The translations under genes were made by a program, and so were the position numbers. The notes below the pieces were generated by a model. The model was not told where the DNA came from, made no database searches, and saw only the letters and a list, made by a program, of their open reading frames with translations. Of a stretch of DNA of 64,000 bases, positions 54,593-63,464 are shown one piece after another. How positions within the stretch are numbered: position 1 is the first letter of the stretch; every line of letters starts with the position of its first letter. The stretch lies in contig NZ_CP114291.2 of NCBI RefSeq assembly GCF_027111355.2, forward strand, positions 806,001 through 870,000, read 5' to 3'. Origin of the DNA: Flavobacterium eburneipallidum. Its GTDB lineage: Bacteria; Bacteroidota; Bacteroidia; Flavobacteriales; Flavobacteriaceae.

Positions 54593-55351
54593 ATGAAAGA
54601 TATAAAAATACAGGTTAATGATTTGTCATTATACTACGGCGAAAAGAAAGCATTAAAAGAAATTTCGATGCAAATTCCAGCTAATAAAGTTACCGCCTTG
54701 ATTGGGCCTTCGGGTTGTGGGAAATCTACTTTTTTGAGATGTATCAACCGAATGAATGACTTGATTCCGAGTGTGAAAATCACAGGGGAAATGCTGGTCG
54801 AAGGAATTGATATTTACGATAAAAACGTTGATGTGGTGAATATCAGAAAAAAGATTGGAATGGTTTTTCAAAAATCGAATCCGTTTCCGAAATCCATTTA
54901 TGAAAATGTGGCTTATGGACCAAGAATCAATGGATTGAAAGACAAAACCCAATTGGACGAAATTGTAGAGAGATCTTTGCGACAAGCCGCTATTTGGGAT
55001 GAATTCAAAGATAGATTAGATGATTCTGCTTTGGGATTATCGGGAGGTCAGCAGCAACGTTTGTGTATTGCAAGAACATTGGCGGTAAGCCCAGATATTA
55101 TTTTGATGGATGAGCCAGCGAGTGCTTTGGATCCTATTTCGACTTCAAAAATTGAAGAATTGGTTCATCAATTGAAAGAGCAATATACTATTATAATTGT
55201 AACACATAATATGCAACAGGCTGCGAGAACCAGCGACCATACTGCGTTTTTTTATATGGGTGAATTGATTGAAATGGGTAAAACAAACACTATTTTTACC
55301 AAACCAGAGAAAAAACAAACCGAGGATTATATCACAGGAAGATTTGGATAG
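54593..55351 (+). CDS. pstB: Phosphate ABC transporter ATP-binding protein
   Basis: A 252-residue ATPase that drives phosphate import. Walker A is GPSGCGKST (residues 38-46), the signature is [14 protein letters not shown], and Walker [16 protein letters not shown]; the switch His is in [10 protein letters not shown]. Family-specific [13 protein letters not shown] follows Walker A. The length is normal for PstB. Confidence 0.98.
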   Translation: MKDIKIQVNDLSLYYGEKKALKEISMQIPANKVTALIGPSGCGKSTFLRCINRMNDLIPSVKITGEMLVEGIDIYDKNVDVVNIRKKIGMVFQKSNPFPKSIYENVAYGPRINGLKDKTQLDEIVERSLRQAAIWDEFKDRLDDSALGLSGGQQQRLCIARTLAVSPDIILMDEPASALDPISTSKIEELVHQLKEQYTIIIVTHNMQQAARTSDHTAFFYMGELIEMGKTNTIFTKPEKKQTEDYITGRFG

Positions 55352-55353
55352 TT

Positions 55354-55417
55354 GTTTAATCGTTTATTTGTTTAACCGATTAAACAGTTAAACGATTAAA
55401 CAGTTAACTGATTAATC
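55354..55417 (+). repeat. Inverted GATTAAAC repeats between pstB and phoU
   Basis: GTTTAATCGTTTA (55354-55366) and TAAACGATTAAAC (55389-55401) are perfect 13-bp inverted arms. Further GATTAAACAGTT copies follow. They form a stable AU-rich hairpin in the mRNA. This is the same style as the nuo spacers but a different sequence. Confidence 0.7.
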
Positions 55418-55440
55418 TTTTTAAACTAAAAATTGTAAGA

Positions 55441-56129
55441 TGACACACTTTGAAATGGAATTAGAAAAACTTAAAAATGTAATCGTAAAAATAGGTTTGC
55501 TAGCCGAAGTTCAGGTAAGCGAATCAGTAAACGCATTACTTTCAGAACCTTTTTCGGAAGTGAAAGATGTTAAGAAAACTGAACAAAAAATAGATAAATT
55601 AGATGTAAAAATCGACGAAATTTGTCAAAGTATTTTTGCCTTACAGCAGCCTGTAGCGTCTGATTTGCGCTTTATCATGTCGGCAATGCAAATCAGTAAC
55701 GAAATTGAGCGTATTGGAGATTTATCCATTAGTATCATCAAAAAAACCAAGAGCATTAAGGACAAACATGATTTGATTACCAAGTTTAGTATTGCTGAAT
55801 TAGCTAAACAAGTTGAATTAATAAATACAAAAACAAATGAGTGTTTTTTGTCTCGTGACCAAAATGCTATTGGAGAGATATTGGTTTTGAACAAAAATAT
55901 CAAAAACAAGTGCGACGAAGCCATTCACGGTATTATCAGCGAAATGAAAACCAATTCGAAAGTAGTGGTTTCTGGGACTAATCTTGTAATTGTTTTAAAG
56001 CATTTGGAGCGCATTTCAGAACATTGCTCGAATATTGCCGAGTATGTTTATTTTATGGTTAATGCCAAAATCATCAAACACGAAAAATTTGAAGATAACA
56101 CTATTTTACCTCCAACTATAGAGGAATAA
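55441..56129 (+). CDS. phoU: Phosphate signalling protein PhoU
   Basis: A 229-residue all-helical protein with two three-helix bundles. Family motifs: KIDEICQSIFALQQPVASDL and IERIGDLSISIIK in the first half, and LKHLERISEHCSNIAEYVYF in the second. It links PstSCAB to PhoR so the kinase is silent when phosphate is plentiful. It lies after pstB and is followed by a terminator. The ATG falls at 55441 in the sequence (TAAGATGACACAC). Confidence 0.96.
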
Positions 56130-56147
56130 CAATTTTTTCAAGACTAG

Positions 56148-56186
56148 AAAAACCCCGAATTGGAAGTATGCTGATTCTGGGTTTTT
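56148..56186. terminator. Bidirectional terminator after phoU
   Basis: AAAAACCCCGAAT pairs with ATTCTGGGTTTTT. It overlaps the stop codon of the convergent glycosyltransferase gene. Confidence 0.85.
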
Positions 56187-57249
56187 ATTTTTCGAATACA
56201 CTAAATAATTTCTTCCAATCTAATGTTTTTTCGGTTAACGAAAGCCCTTTGTAAACCCCAATTTCTTGAAGATTTTTTATCTTGAAATGTTCTTGTTTGG
56301 CATAAGGAGCCAGTCCTTCATTTTTTAATTTTTTGGCTAAATATTCTTGTTCGTATTGCCCTGGAGTAGGGATCAAAAAAGTTTTTTTATTCAGTTTTGC
56401 CAAATCCATGATGGTAGTGTAGCCTGATCTGCATAAGATATTTTCGCTTTCGTTAAAAGTTTGTTCTAACTGGCGTGAATTCATGAAGTTGTAAAAAGTT
56501 ACATGGTCTATTTCTTCTTTTTTTTGCTCCTTTTCGACAATGCCTTTTATGAAAACTACCTTTCCATTATAATGAATGATTTCCTTTTTTAGTTTTTCTT
56601 CAAGTAATCCTCGTTGCGGTTCTGGACCAGATAGAATAATCATCAAGTCGTATTGTTTTGGAATATCTTTTTTGTGCATTCGGCTCAAAGGCCCAATGTA
56701 TTTTATTTTGAAATTTGCATTTTCGAGATGACCTAATTTTCCGGATAAGTTGGGTGATTTTTCAAAATCAGGTATCCAGCATTCTGTATATTTCTTAATG
56801 ATAGATTGATGTAGTTTACTAGTAATCCAGGTGGTGCTTCCTGACATCACATTCAATTGGTGTGTGATAAATACCGAGGGTACTTTAGTGCTAAAAACGC
56901 CTAATCTGTTATCAGAAATGATGCCGTCAATATGGTGTTTTTTAATCCATTTTTTAACTATTTTTCTTTCTTCTAAAACGGCTTCAATCATTTTGGGGCA
57001 GTTCTGCAATAATTTCCATTTGAAGTTTTTACCATTTTTGGGGTATTCTATTTGGTATGAAGGCAATTCAAGGGTTTGTAAGTAAGGGAACTCTTTTCGC
57101 AATAATTCCAATGCAATACCATCTGAAGCTATAATTGGAGTATAATCGTTTTCTTGTAATTCTTTAATAATGGGAATGCAACGTGTGGCGTGACCCAATC
57201 CCCAATTTAATGGTGTAATTAAGATGGTTTTATTATTGTTTTTATCCAT
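56185..57249 (-). CDS. Glycosyltransferase, GT28/MurG-like fold
   Basis: A 354-residue protein of the GT-B type. The N-terminal glycine-rich loop PLNWGLGHATRCIPII (residues about 13-28) is typical of MurG/monogalactosyldiacylglycerol synthase-like enzymes. The C-terminal donor side has ILCRSGYTTIMDLAKLNKK, PTPGQYEQEYLAKKL. It has no membrane helix and should act at the inner membrane face. The acceptor is unknown. It stands alone between phoU and a small Lys-rich gene. Confidence 0.85.
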   Translation of the reverse strand: MDKNNNKTILITPLNWGLGHATRCIPIIKELQENDYTPIIASDGIALELLRKEFPYLQTLELPSYQIEYPKNGKNFKWKLLQNCPKMIEAVLEERKIVKKWIKKHHIDGIISDNRLGVFSTKVPSVFITHQLNVMSGSTTWITSKLHQSIIKKYTECWIPDFEKSPNLSGKLGHLENANFKIKYIGPLSRMHKKDIPKQYDLMIILSGPEPQRGLLEEKLKKEIIHYNGKVVFIKGIVEKEQKKEEIDHVTFYNFMNSRQLEQTFNESENILCRSGYTTIMDLAKLNKKTFLIPTPGQYEQEYLAKKLKNEGLAPYAKQEHFKIKNLQEIGVYKGLSLTEKTLDWKKLFSVFEK

Positions 57250-57355
57250 TTATTCAAAAATAAGAGTAGTATGCTTTTGTTTGTGAAGTTATAAAAAATA
57301 CTCCTCTTACGTATTTTCAAATTATTACGTTAGTATTAAATTACATCATAAAAAA

Positions 57356-57378
57356 AAGCTGTCTAAAATAGACAGCTT
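57356..57378 (-). terminator. Terminator of the Lys-rich repeat gene
   Basis: Perfect 10-bp arms AAGCTGTCTA/TAGACAGCTT, with a T run on the minus strand. Confidence 0.9.
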
Positions 57379-57396
57379 CGTTTTTTGGAATTAAAT

Positions 57397-57840
57397 TTAA
57401 TCCTGAATATAGGTTTTATTTCCGTTTTTATTGATGTAATATTTCCCACCTTTTGGACCCGTATATACTTTTTTTCCTTTGTATTCTCCTGTGATTTTAT
57501 CCGCTTTTTTAGGTGCTTTTTCGGTAGATTCTTTTAATGTTGGTGCTTTGGCAATTTTCTTTTTGGTGTCTTTTACGATGGCTTCTTTTTTGTCAGCTAC
57601 TTTCTTTTCGGTTGCTTTGGCGTCTTTTTTTACAGCTTCTTTTTTGTCTGTTACTTTCTTTTCTGTTGCTTTGGCTTCTTTTTTAACCGCTTCCTTTTTT
57701 ACAGTAACGTCTTTGTCGTAATCATAAGCTGATTTCTTTTTGGTTGCTTTTTTTTCAGTAGTCGTTTTAGCCTTTGTTTCTTGGGCATAAAAAGTAGAGG
57801 AATAAACGAATAGGAAACATAATAAAATTAGTTTTTTCAT
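57397..57840 (-). CDS. Exported Lys/Ala repeat protein with PBCV-type basic adaptor domain
   Basis: A 147-residue protein with a signal peptide (about 1-19, ...SSTFYAQ). It then has tandem 18-residue repeats (about 48-100), with units such as KKEAVKKEAKATEKKVTD, basic and helix-forming. The C-terminal domain (about 118-147) with KVYTGPKGGKYY and NGNKTYI matches what I know as the PBCV-specific basic adaptor domain, first noted in chlorella viruses. The repeats are 54 nt long in the DNA. The function is unknown; binding of an acidic partner is plausible. Confidence 0.8.
   Translation of the reverse strand: MKKLILLCFLFVYSSTFYAQETKAKTTTEKKATKKKSAYDYDKDVTVKKEAVKKEAKATEKKVTDKKEAVKKDAKATEKKVADKKEAIVKDTKKKIAKAPTLKESTEKAPKKADKITGEYKGKKVYTGPKGGKYYINKNGNKTYIQD
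57581..57742 (-). repeat. 54-bp tandem repeat inside the Lys-rich gene
   Basis: Three units begin at 57581, 57635 and 57689 (GCTTCYTTTTTT...), exactly 54 bp apart. The first two are nearly identical and the third has diverged. They encode 18 residues each, so the copy number can change without a frameshift. Confidence 0.8.
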
Positions 57841-57916
57841 AATGTATTGATTTTAAGTTTTTGAATAATAAAAATAATAAATTTAAGATTACAAATATTT
57901 TTATACCAAGAATATT

Positions 57917-60900
57917 TTAAAAATAAGCTCTCAATTGAACACTTCCGGTATGAATGGTTGGGTTGGTTTCGCTTTTTCGTCCTTGATAATTGAGATTGAT
58001 GTCCAGAAAACTCGTTAAGTTTTTTTGAACCAACAATCGCCAAGTTATATTTTCTCCTGTTTGTAATCCTTCCAGCATTTGAAAACCCACGGACGAAAAT
58101 TCATTGCCCACATATTTGTTTTGGTAAAAAGAAACTTCGCCATTCATCGTGATTTTCTTTTCTCCTGCGTAACTAAACGAAGTTCCAAACCGGCTTTGTT
58201 GTAAAGTTTCTAAAGATCCAATTTGATTTTCCTTGTTTTGAAATTCATAAAACAAATCCCAACTCGTGCTTTTTGAAAACAAATAGCTGATTTTTGGAGC
58301 CAATTGATAGCCTTTTATCGCATAATTTTTCTCGGGATAATTTTCGGATGTCAAATCCGTTTGAATGGTTTTGGCAAACCAACCGAACAACCAACTTTTT
58401 TGGTACAAATGATTGTACTGCATTTGGTGCGAACTGTTTTTGGCATCTTGCGAACCAATAGAAAGTAAATTTTTAGCATTATTTTGCACATAAGTATAAG
58501 TTACAGAATGCAATTGTTTGCCTCGATTGAAGAACAAACTGTTCCTGAAACTAGAATTCAATCCCAGCACATTTTCGTCCGATTTGCTAAACGGATTCAA
58601 ATCGAAATTATCGCCTTTGTTTTCCACTTTTCGATCTATGAGATACGAAGATTGGTTATAAAAATAAGAGAGTGCTTTTTTGAATCCAGTTTCATTTTGC
58701 CACTGATTGGGATTTAAAGTAATGGATTGTGAAAATTTATTCTGATGGGTTTTGATGTAAATTCGATTGGGCAAATAAACTCTAATGTATTTCGCTTGGT
58801 CAATAAATGGCGCTACTTCAAACTCTTCTAATTCCTGAATTCCGTTACCATTGTAGTCGTTCCAAGTATAAACGCCTTGTCCGACGGCTACTTCTAAATA
58901 AGTGAATTCTTGTTGCGGAATCGAACCCGAATTGGTTTCGAAAACCGTCGTCGATTGTATCAATTGATTAAAAAATCGATCGTTGTATATCGCCCTAGAA
59001 TTCAACGAAGGTTCATTTTTTTTACTTGGATCTACAAAATCCAATACGCGGTAATTCGCAAAAACAGACAAATCACTTTTGTTGGTTTGAATTAATTTCG
59101 ACCGTAAAGCAAAGGTTTGAGAATTGTTTACCCGTTGAATCATACCGTTTTGCAGGCTGTCATTCGCTCTTTTATAATAACCCAATTCCACAAAAACTTT
59201 GGTGCTATCGCCACGACCCGCAAAAAATCCGTATTCTGTAAATCTTTGGCTTAAAGCCGAAAATTGATTGGTAGCTTTGTTTTTTTCTTGATTGTCCTCT
59301 AATCTTAAACTGCTGCCAATCCAATTTTTCTTGAAATGGTATTTAACTTGGGTTTGATTCCGCAAGAATTTGGATGAAGAAATTGTCGCTTCACTATTTA
59401 GAAAGCTGCCCAAACTTTGAATCTTCCAATTATTCAAATTAAAAGAAGCATTCAAAAAATGACGATTCCCCGCAAAATTTTCAGAAAAATCTAGTTTTTC
59501 GAATTGGTAAATCAAACTGCCTTTTTCGGGTAAACTCATTTGCAATCCTGAAATCAAATAACTTTGATTGCCAATGGCAGTTGTTCCTAAATTCCAATCT
59601 CGGCTAAATTCAATACTGTACAAACGTTCTACAGTACTGAAATTTTTGGCTATAAATTGATAATTCGCAAACGCATCGACATTCCATTTTCTGGAAAAAA
59701 GGCGTTGTTTTATATTTATTTTAGTCGCCACGCCTTCATTGTTAGAATCGTCTTGAGTTGAAAATAAGTTTTTGTCATTATTGCTAACACCAATTTCAAA
59801 ATCAATGGCTGTTTTTTCGCTAGGATTGTATTTTCCTAAAAATGTAGCGACTTGCGTTTTTATAGGAGCAACTAATTGAATTACGGGTTCGAAATTTCCT
59901 TGCGGGATTCCATTTATGGGTTCGATGTATTCGTAAATTCTTCCGATTGCAGCATTGCTTTTCAGGATGTAATTTCCTTTGTTGGCGTCAACTGGAGTGA
60001 ATCTCACATTGTATAAAACATCGTCTGGATTATTCGAATATTCGAAAATTTCGACTGTATTGATTGTCGTTTTCTGATACAAAATTTTGTTGTCAGAATA
60101 CGAATCTACATAAGCCGATGGTGCCACCATTAAGTCTGTGTTATCACCAGCATTCGATAAAATTTGCGCTTGTTCTGTCGAAAGGCTTTGCTGTAAAGGC
60201 TGGTTTTTCAAATCATTTTCAGAATACAAATAACTGCCAAAACTCCATTTTTTGCTTTCGTGCGTTCCGCCAACATAAGTAACGAGTCGAGTGTAATTTT
60301 GATTGGTATATTGGTATTCTACCACAATTCGCATTTCGGACGTGACGGTAAAAAGCGGCGTAAAAATGATTTCACCAGCATTGTAGTCTATCACATAATC
60401 GTTGTTTTCGCCTCGTTTTAAAAGAATTCCGTTGACATAAACCCGTTCTGAACCCGAAATAACCAATACATACAACTCGCCACTTTGACCAATTAATTTA
60501 TACGGGCCTTGATTGCCTTCTTGCCCAATAAAATTGCTCCTTGCATATTGTCCTCTGACCAAGGCTGCCGATGCGAAAATATTGGTCTTGTTGTCGTCTT
60601 CTCCAAAATCGAAACTAGCGGCGATTCCTTGTGCTTTTTTGTTGAAATTTAGGAATTGACTTTTGTGGTTTTCCAAGAAAACGTCGCCTGCTCGAATATT
60701 CCATTTTTCGCTGAAAAGTTCCATAAAAACATTGTCAAATTGATCTAGTTTTTGCGAATAACCACCATCTTGCAACGGAATATTACTGTCTTGTAAAGAA
60801 GCTCGTAAACTCACTTTTTCGGATAATTTTCCTGTGATTTGTAAATCGAGATTGGAGTTTAAAACCGAATTTTGATTGTTGCCAATAGTTACTCCACGAG

Positions 60901-61333
60901 TAATACTTCCCGAAGTGTTGAGACCTTCAAAAGGAGTGTTTTTTTTCTGAATATTTTCTCTTTCAATTTTATATAAATTGCCCGATAAGGCCTCGTTGCT
61001 CACTACTTTACTATCGTCGTAAATGCGATATTCTTTGGTCAAAATCTCGGGAAGTTTGAGGTAATGAACCGTCAATGAATCCGAACTAAAGGGCAAATTT
61101 TCGCTTAAAATTAATGTTCCTTTTGCAAAATTGATTTGGTAAAATGTAGAATCAACAGGTTTGTCATTAACATCAAGTAATTTAAAATTACTCGAATTGA
61201 TGCTGTTGTTTTCTAGATGTATCGTGTCTCGGGAAATGGATATTTTTTTGGTTTTGTACAACGAATTTCCTTCCTGTGCCTGTAGCCCAGAAAAGTAAAT
61301 GAGTGCCCACAAAAGCAAGAGATTCTTTAGCAT
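57917..61333 (-). CDS. Large outer membrane beta-barrel-like protein
   Basis: A 1138-residue protein with a signal peptide (about 1-19, ...FSGLQAQ). The N-terminal third has beta-sandwich-like and plug-like sequence (TSGSITRGVTIGNNQNSV, IRAGDVFLENHKSQFLNF, DYVIDYNAGEIIFTPLFT). The remainder is a long run of alternating aromatic strands ending GSVQLRAYF with a terminal Phe, as in outer membrane barrels. It resembles uncharacterised Bacteroidota surface proteins with SprA-like features, but it is much shorter than SprA. I do not assign a function. It is monocistronic. Confidence 0.78.
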   Translation of the reverse strand: MLKNLLLLWALIYFSGLQAQEGNSLYKTKKISISRDTIHLENNSINSSNFKLLDVNDKPVDSTFYQINFAKGTLILSENLPFSSDSLTVHYLKLPEILTKEYRIYDDSKVVSNEALSGNLYKIERENIQKKNTPFEGLNTSGSITRGVTIGNNQNSVLNSNLDLQITGKLSEKVSLRASLQDSNIPLQDGGYSQKLDQFDNVFMELFSEKWNIRAGDVFLENHKSQFLNFNKKAQGIAASFDFGEDDNKTNIFASAALVRGQYARSNFIGQEGNQGPYKLIGQSGELYVLVISGSERVYVNGILLKRGENNDYVIDYNAGEIIFTPLFTVTSEMRIVVEYQYTNQNYTRLVTYVGGTHESKKWSFGSYLYSENDLKNQPLQQSLSTEQAQILSNAGDNTDLMVAPSAYVDSYSDNKILYQKTTINTVEIFEYSNNPDDVLYNVRFTPVDANKGNYILKSNAAIGRIYEYIEPINGIPQGNFEPVIQLVAPIKTQVATFLGKYNPSEKTAIDFEIGVSNNDKNLFSTQDDSNNEGVATKINIKQRLFSRKWNVDAFANYQFIAKNFSTVERLYSIEFSRDWNLGTTAIGNQSYLISGLQMSLPEKGSLIYQFEKLDFSENFAGNRHFLNASFNLNNWKIQSLGSFLNSEATISSSKFLRNQTQVKYHFKKNWIGSSLRLEDNQEKNKATNQFSALSQRFTEYGFFAGRGDSTKVFVELGYYKRANDSLQNGMIQRVNNSQTFALRSKLIQTNKSDLSVFANYRVLDFVDPSKKNEPSLNSRAIYNDRFFNQLIQSTTVFETNSGSIPQQEFTYLEVAVGQGVYTWNDYNGNGIQELEEFEVAPFIDQAKYIRVYLPNRIYIKTHQNKFSQSITLNPNQWQNETGFKKALSYFYNQSSYLIDRKVENKGDNFDLNPFSKSDENVLGLNSSFRNSLFFNRGKQLHSVTYTYVQNNAKNLLSIGSQDAKNSSHQMQYNHLYQKSWLFGWFAKTIQTDLTSENYPEKNYAIKGYQLAPKISYLFSKSTSWDLFYEFQNKENQIGSLETLQQSRFGTSFSYAGEKKITMNGEVSFYQNKYVGNEFSSVGFQMLEGLQTGENITWRLLVQKNLTSFLDINLNYQGRKSETNPTIHTGSVQLRAYF

Positions 61334-61389
61334 AAATACTTTAACTCGAAAGTATCAAAAGTAGTATTTATAATTGGGAAAAGTAATGA

Positions 61390-61436
61390 CAAAAAAACCG
61401 CAGATTCACAAATTTAAAAGTCTGCGAATCTGCGGT
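61390..61436 (-). terminator. Terminator of the aspartokinase gene
   Basis: The arms ACCGCAGATTC/GAATCTGCGGT are followed by a T run on the minus strand. Confidence 0.8.
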
Positions 61437-61459
61437 AAAATTATCCAGATAGTTATTGA

Positions 61460-62716
61460 CTAACTTTCTTGCGTTATAATTTGCATTGTTTCCGTACTCA
61501 CTTGTTTCAAGATAACCGTTTTGTTTTCTTCAACAGTATGTGCTGCTTTTTCGTCGAAATGGCGAATGGTATATAATGTAACATGTTCTGTAAAATCGAC
61601 TTTGAATTTTTTAGATAGAATAGCATTTACATCCTTGAAGTTGTCAAATTTATCTTCGATACAAACAGAGAAACTAATCGCTGAATTCTGAATCAAGTTT
61701 ACTTTTAATTTGTATTCGTGGAATAAGCCAAAGATTTCGCTGATGTGTTCTTCCATAATAAAAGAGAAATCTATAGAAGAAAGCGATAGCAATAATTGGT
61801 TTCTTTTTACAATAAAACAAGGCATATAAGGCTCCAAAGTTGCTCCTTTAGAAACGCTTGTTCCAGGCAATAATGGATTGATAAACGATTTTACATACAA
61901 AGGAATTTCCTTTTTTTGTAGTGGTTGCAAGGTTTTTGGGTGAATAACCGTTGCGCCATAAAACGCCAATTCAATCGCTTCACGATACGAAATCTGGTTC
62001 AATAAACTTGCATTTTCAAAATATCTTGGATCAGCATTCATCACACCTGGAACGTCTTTCCAGATGGTTACGCTTTCCGCATTCAAGCAATAAGCAAAAA
62101 TAGCAGCCGTATAATCCGAACCTTCACGACCTAAAGTAGTAGTGAAATTATTTTCGTCAGAACCTAAAAAACCTTGTGTAATGTTTAGAATTTTTCGCTT
62201 TACATTTTTCGAAATATTTTGCTGTGTCAATTCCCAATCTACTTCGGCATCTCGGTAGTTAGAATCGGTTTTTACAAAATTTCTAACATCCAACCATTGG
62301 GTTTTGATGCCCATAAAGTTCATGAAATGACTTAAAACTGTAGTCGAAATCAATTCACCATAACTCACAATTTGGTCATAAACAAAATTGTAATTCGGTG
62401 ATTTGTTGTGTGCCAAGAAATATTCTAATTCTGCAAATTGAGCATTTACAGCAGCAAAAACTTCATTTTTTTCATCCTCGAATAAATCCAATAAAATTTC
62501 GTTGTGGTATTTTTTTATTTCTTGAACAGACGATTGCAATTCTGGCGATTTGTCAAAATAGTTTTTGATTACTAATTCCAGTGCATTTGTGGTTTTTCCC
62601 ATGGCGGAAACCACTAATAATACGTCTTCGTAACCTGCTGTTTGCAAAACGCTATATACGTTTTTAATTCCTGCGGCATCTTTTACAGATGCACCACCAA
62701 ATTTGAATACTCTCAT
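61460..62716 (-). CDS. lysC: Aspartate kinase
   Basis: A 418-residue monofunctional aspartokinase, the first enzyme of lysine, threonine and methionine synthesis. The N-terminal ATP/aspartate-binding motif is KFGGAS (residues 5-10), with VVSAMGKTTNALE after it. The catalytic loop TTLGREGSDYTAAIFAYCL and the IWKDVPGVMNADPR segment are present. The C-terminal part (about 290-405) holds ACT domains for feedback control, but is shorter than in E. coli LysC. It is monocistronic with its own terminator. Confidence 0.93.
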   Translation of the reverse strand: MRVFKFGGASVKDAAGIKNVYSVLQTAGYEDVLLVVSAMGKTTNALELVIKNYFDKSPELQSSVQEIKKYHNEILLDLFEDEKNEVFAAVNAQFAELEYFLAHNKSPNYNFVYDQIVSYGELISTTVLSHFMNFMGIKTQWLDVRNFVKTDSNYRDAEVDWELTQQNISKNVKRKILNITQGFLGSDENNFTTTLGREGSDYTAAIFAYCLNAESVTIWKDVPGVMNADPRYFENASLLNQISYREAIELAFYGATVIHPKTLQPLQKKEIPLYVKSFINPLLPGTSVSKGATLEPYMPCFIVKRNQLLLSLSSIDFSFIMEEHISEIFGLFHEYKLKVNLIQNSAISFSVCIEDKFDNFKDVNAILSKKFKVDFTEHVTLYTIRHFDEKAAHTVEENKTVILKQVSTETMQIITQES

Positions 62717-62830
62717 TTTTAAATTTAGATTTCTGACTTTAGATTTCAGAATAAACTACTGAAAACTAAAAGTCATTTATTGATATGTTTTTTTTCTAAT
62801 CCTTTTTTGTACATGAACAAAAGTTGCAAT

Positions 62831-63298
62831 CTAAAATTGGAACTCTGAAATCCCTTTCTCGTCCATTTGCACTACTTTCCAGTCGTCAAATATTTTGGCT
62901 CCTGATTTTTTGTAAAACTCGATAGCTGGCGTATTCCAATCCAGAACAGCCCATTCAATTCTTCGAACACCGTCTTTTTTGCCTTGCTTCATAATTTCAT
63001 CATATAAGGCTGAACCCACTCCTTGTCCACGCATTTCATCTTTTACAATTAAATCTTCCAAGTGGATGGTTTTACCTTTCCAAGTTGAATAGCGGTAATA
63101 ATACAAAGCAATTCCAACAATTTTTGATTCTACTTCTGCTACAAAAACATGAAACAAAGGAACTGCTCCAAAACCATCACGAATTAAATCCTCAACTGTT
63201 ATTACCACAGCATCGGGCTCTTTTTCAAAATCGGCTAAATCTTGAATTAGTCCCAAAACGGCTTTCATATCTTCAGCTGTGCCTTTTCGAATGTTCAT
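62831..63298 (-). CDS. GNAT family N-acetyltransferase (diamine acetyltransferase-like)
   Basis: A 155-residue acetyltransferase. Motif A is LIVKDEMRGQGVGSALYDEI (about 84-103), followed by EWAVLDWNTPAIEFYKKSGAK. The N-terminus (IRKGTAEDMKAVLGLIQDLA) and the W-N-x-x-A-I-x-F-Y pattern resemble spermidine/diamine acetyltransferases of the SAT group. The true amine substrate is unknown. It is divergent from the fbp gene with a 166-bp gap. Confidence 0.9.
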   Translation of the reverse strand: MNIRKGTAEDMKAVLGLIQDLADFEKEPDAVVITVEDLIRDGFGAVPLFHVFVAEVESKIVGIALYYYRYSTWKGKTIHLEDLIVKDEMRGQGVGSALYDEIMKQGKKDGVRRIEWAVLDWNTPAIEFYKKSGAKIFDDWKVVQMDEKGISEFQF

Positions 63299-63464
63299 AT
63301 TGTCTTATTTTACGTTTTTTTCTGCGTTTGAAAAGATTTTACAAACAAAAAGTTATAAAATTTTAAGCAAATATACAATTCTGATAAACGGATTGAATAA
63401 AATACGATGATTTTCACAAATAATCCGATATTTGTGACTTCAAACTAACTACAACGATTTCATA

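Noticed and set aside
57479..57721. 80-residue plus-strand frame over the Lys-rich repeats
   Set aside because: It is the antisense shadow of a repeat gene; its hydrophobic, repetitive look comes from the complement of Lys/Ala codons.
57837..58043. 68-residue minus-strand frame at the end of the large outer membrane gene
   Set aside because: It lies out of frame within the 3' end of the barrel gene and has no start context or similarity.
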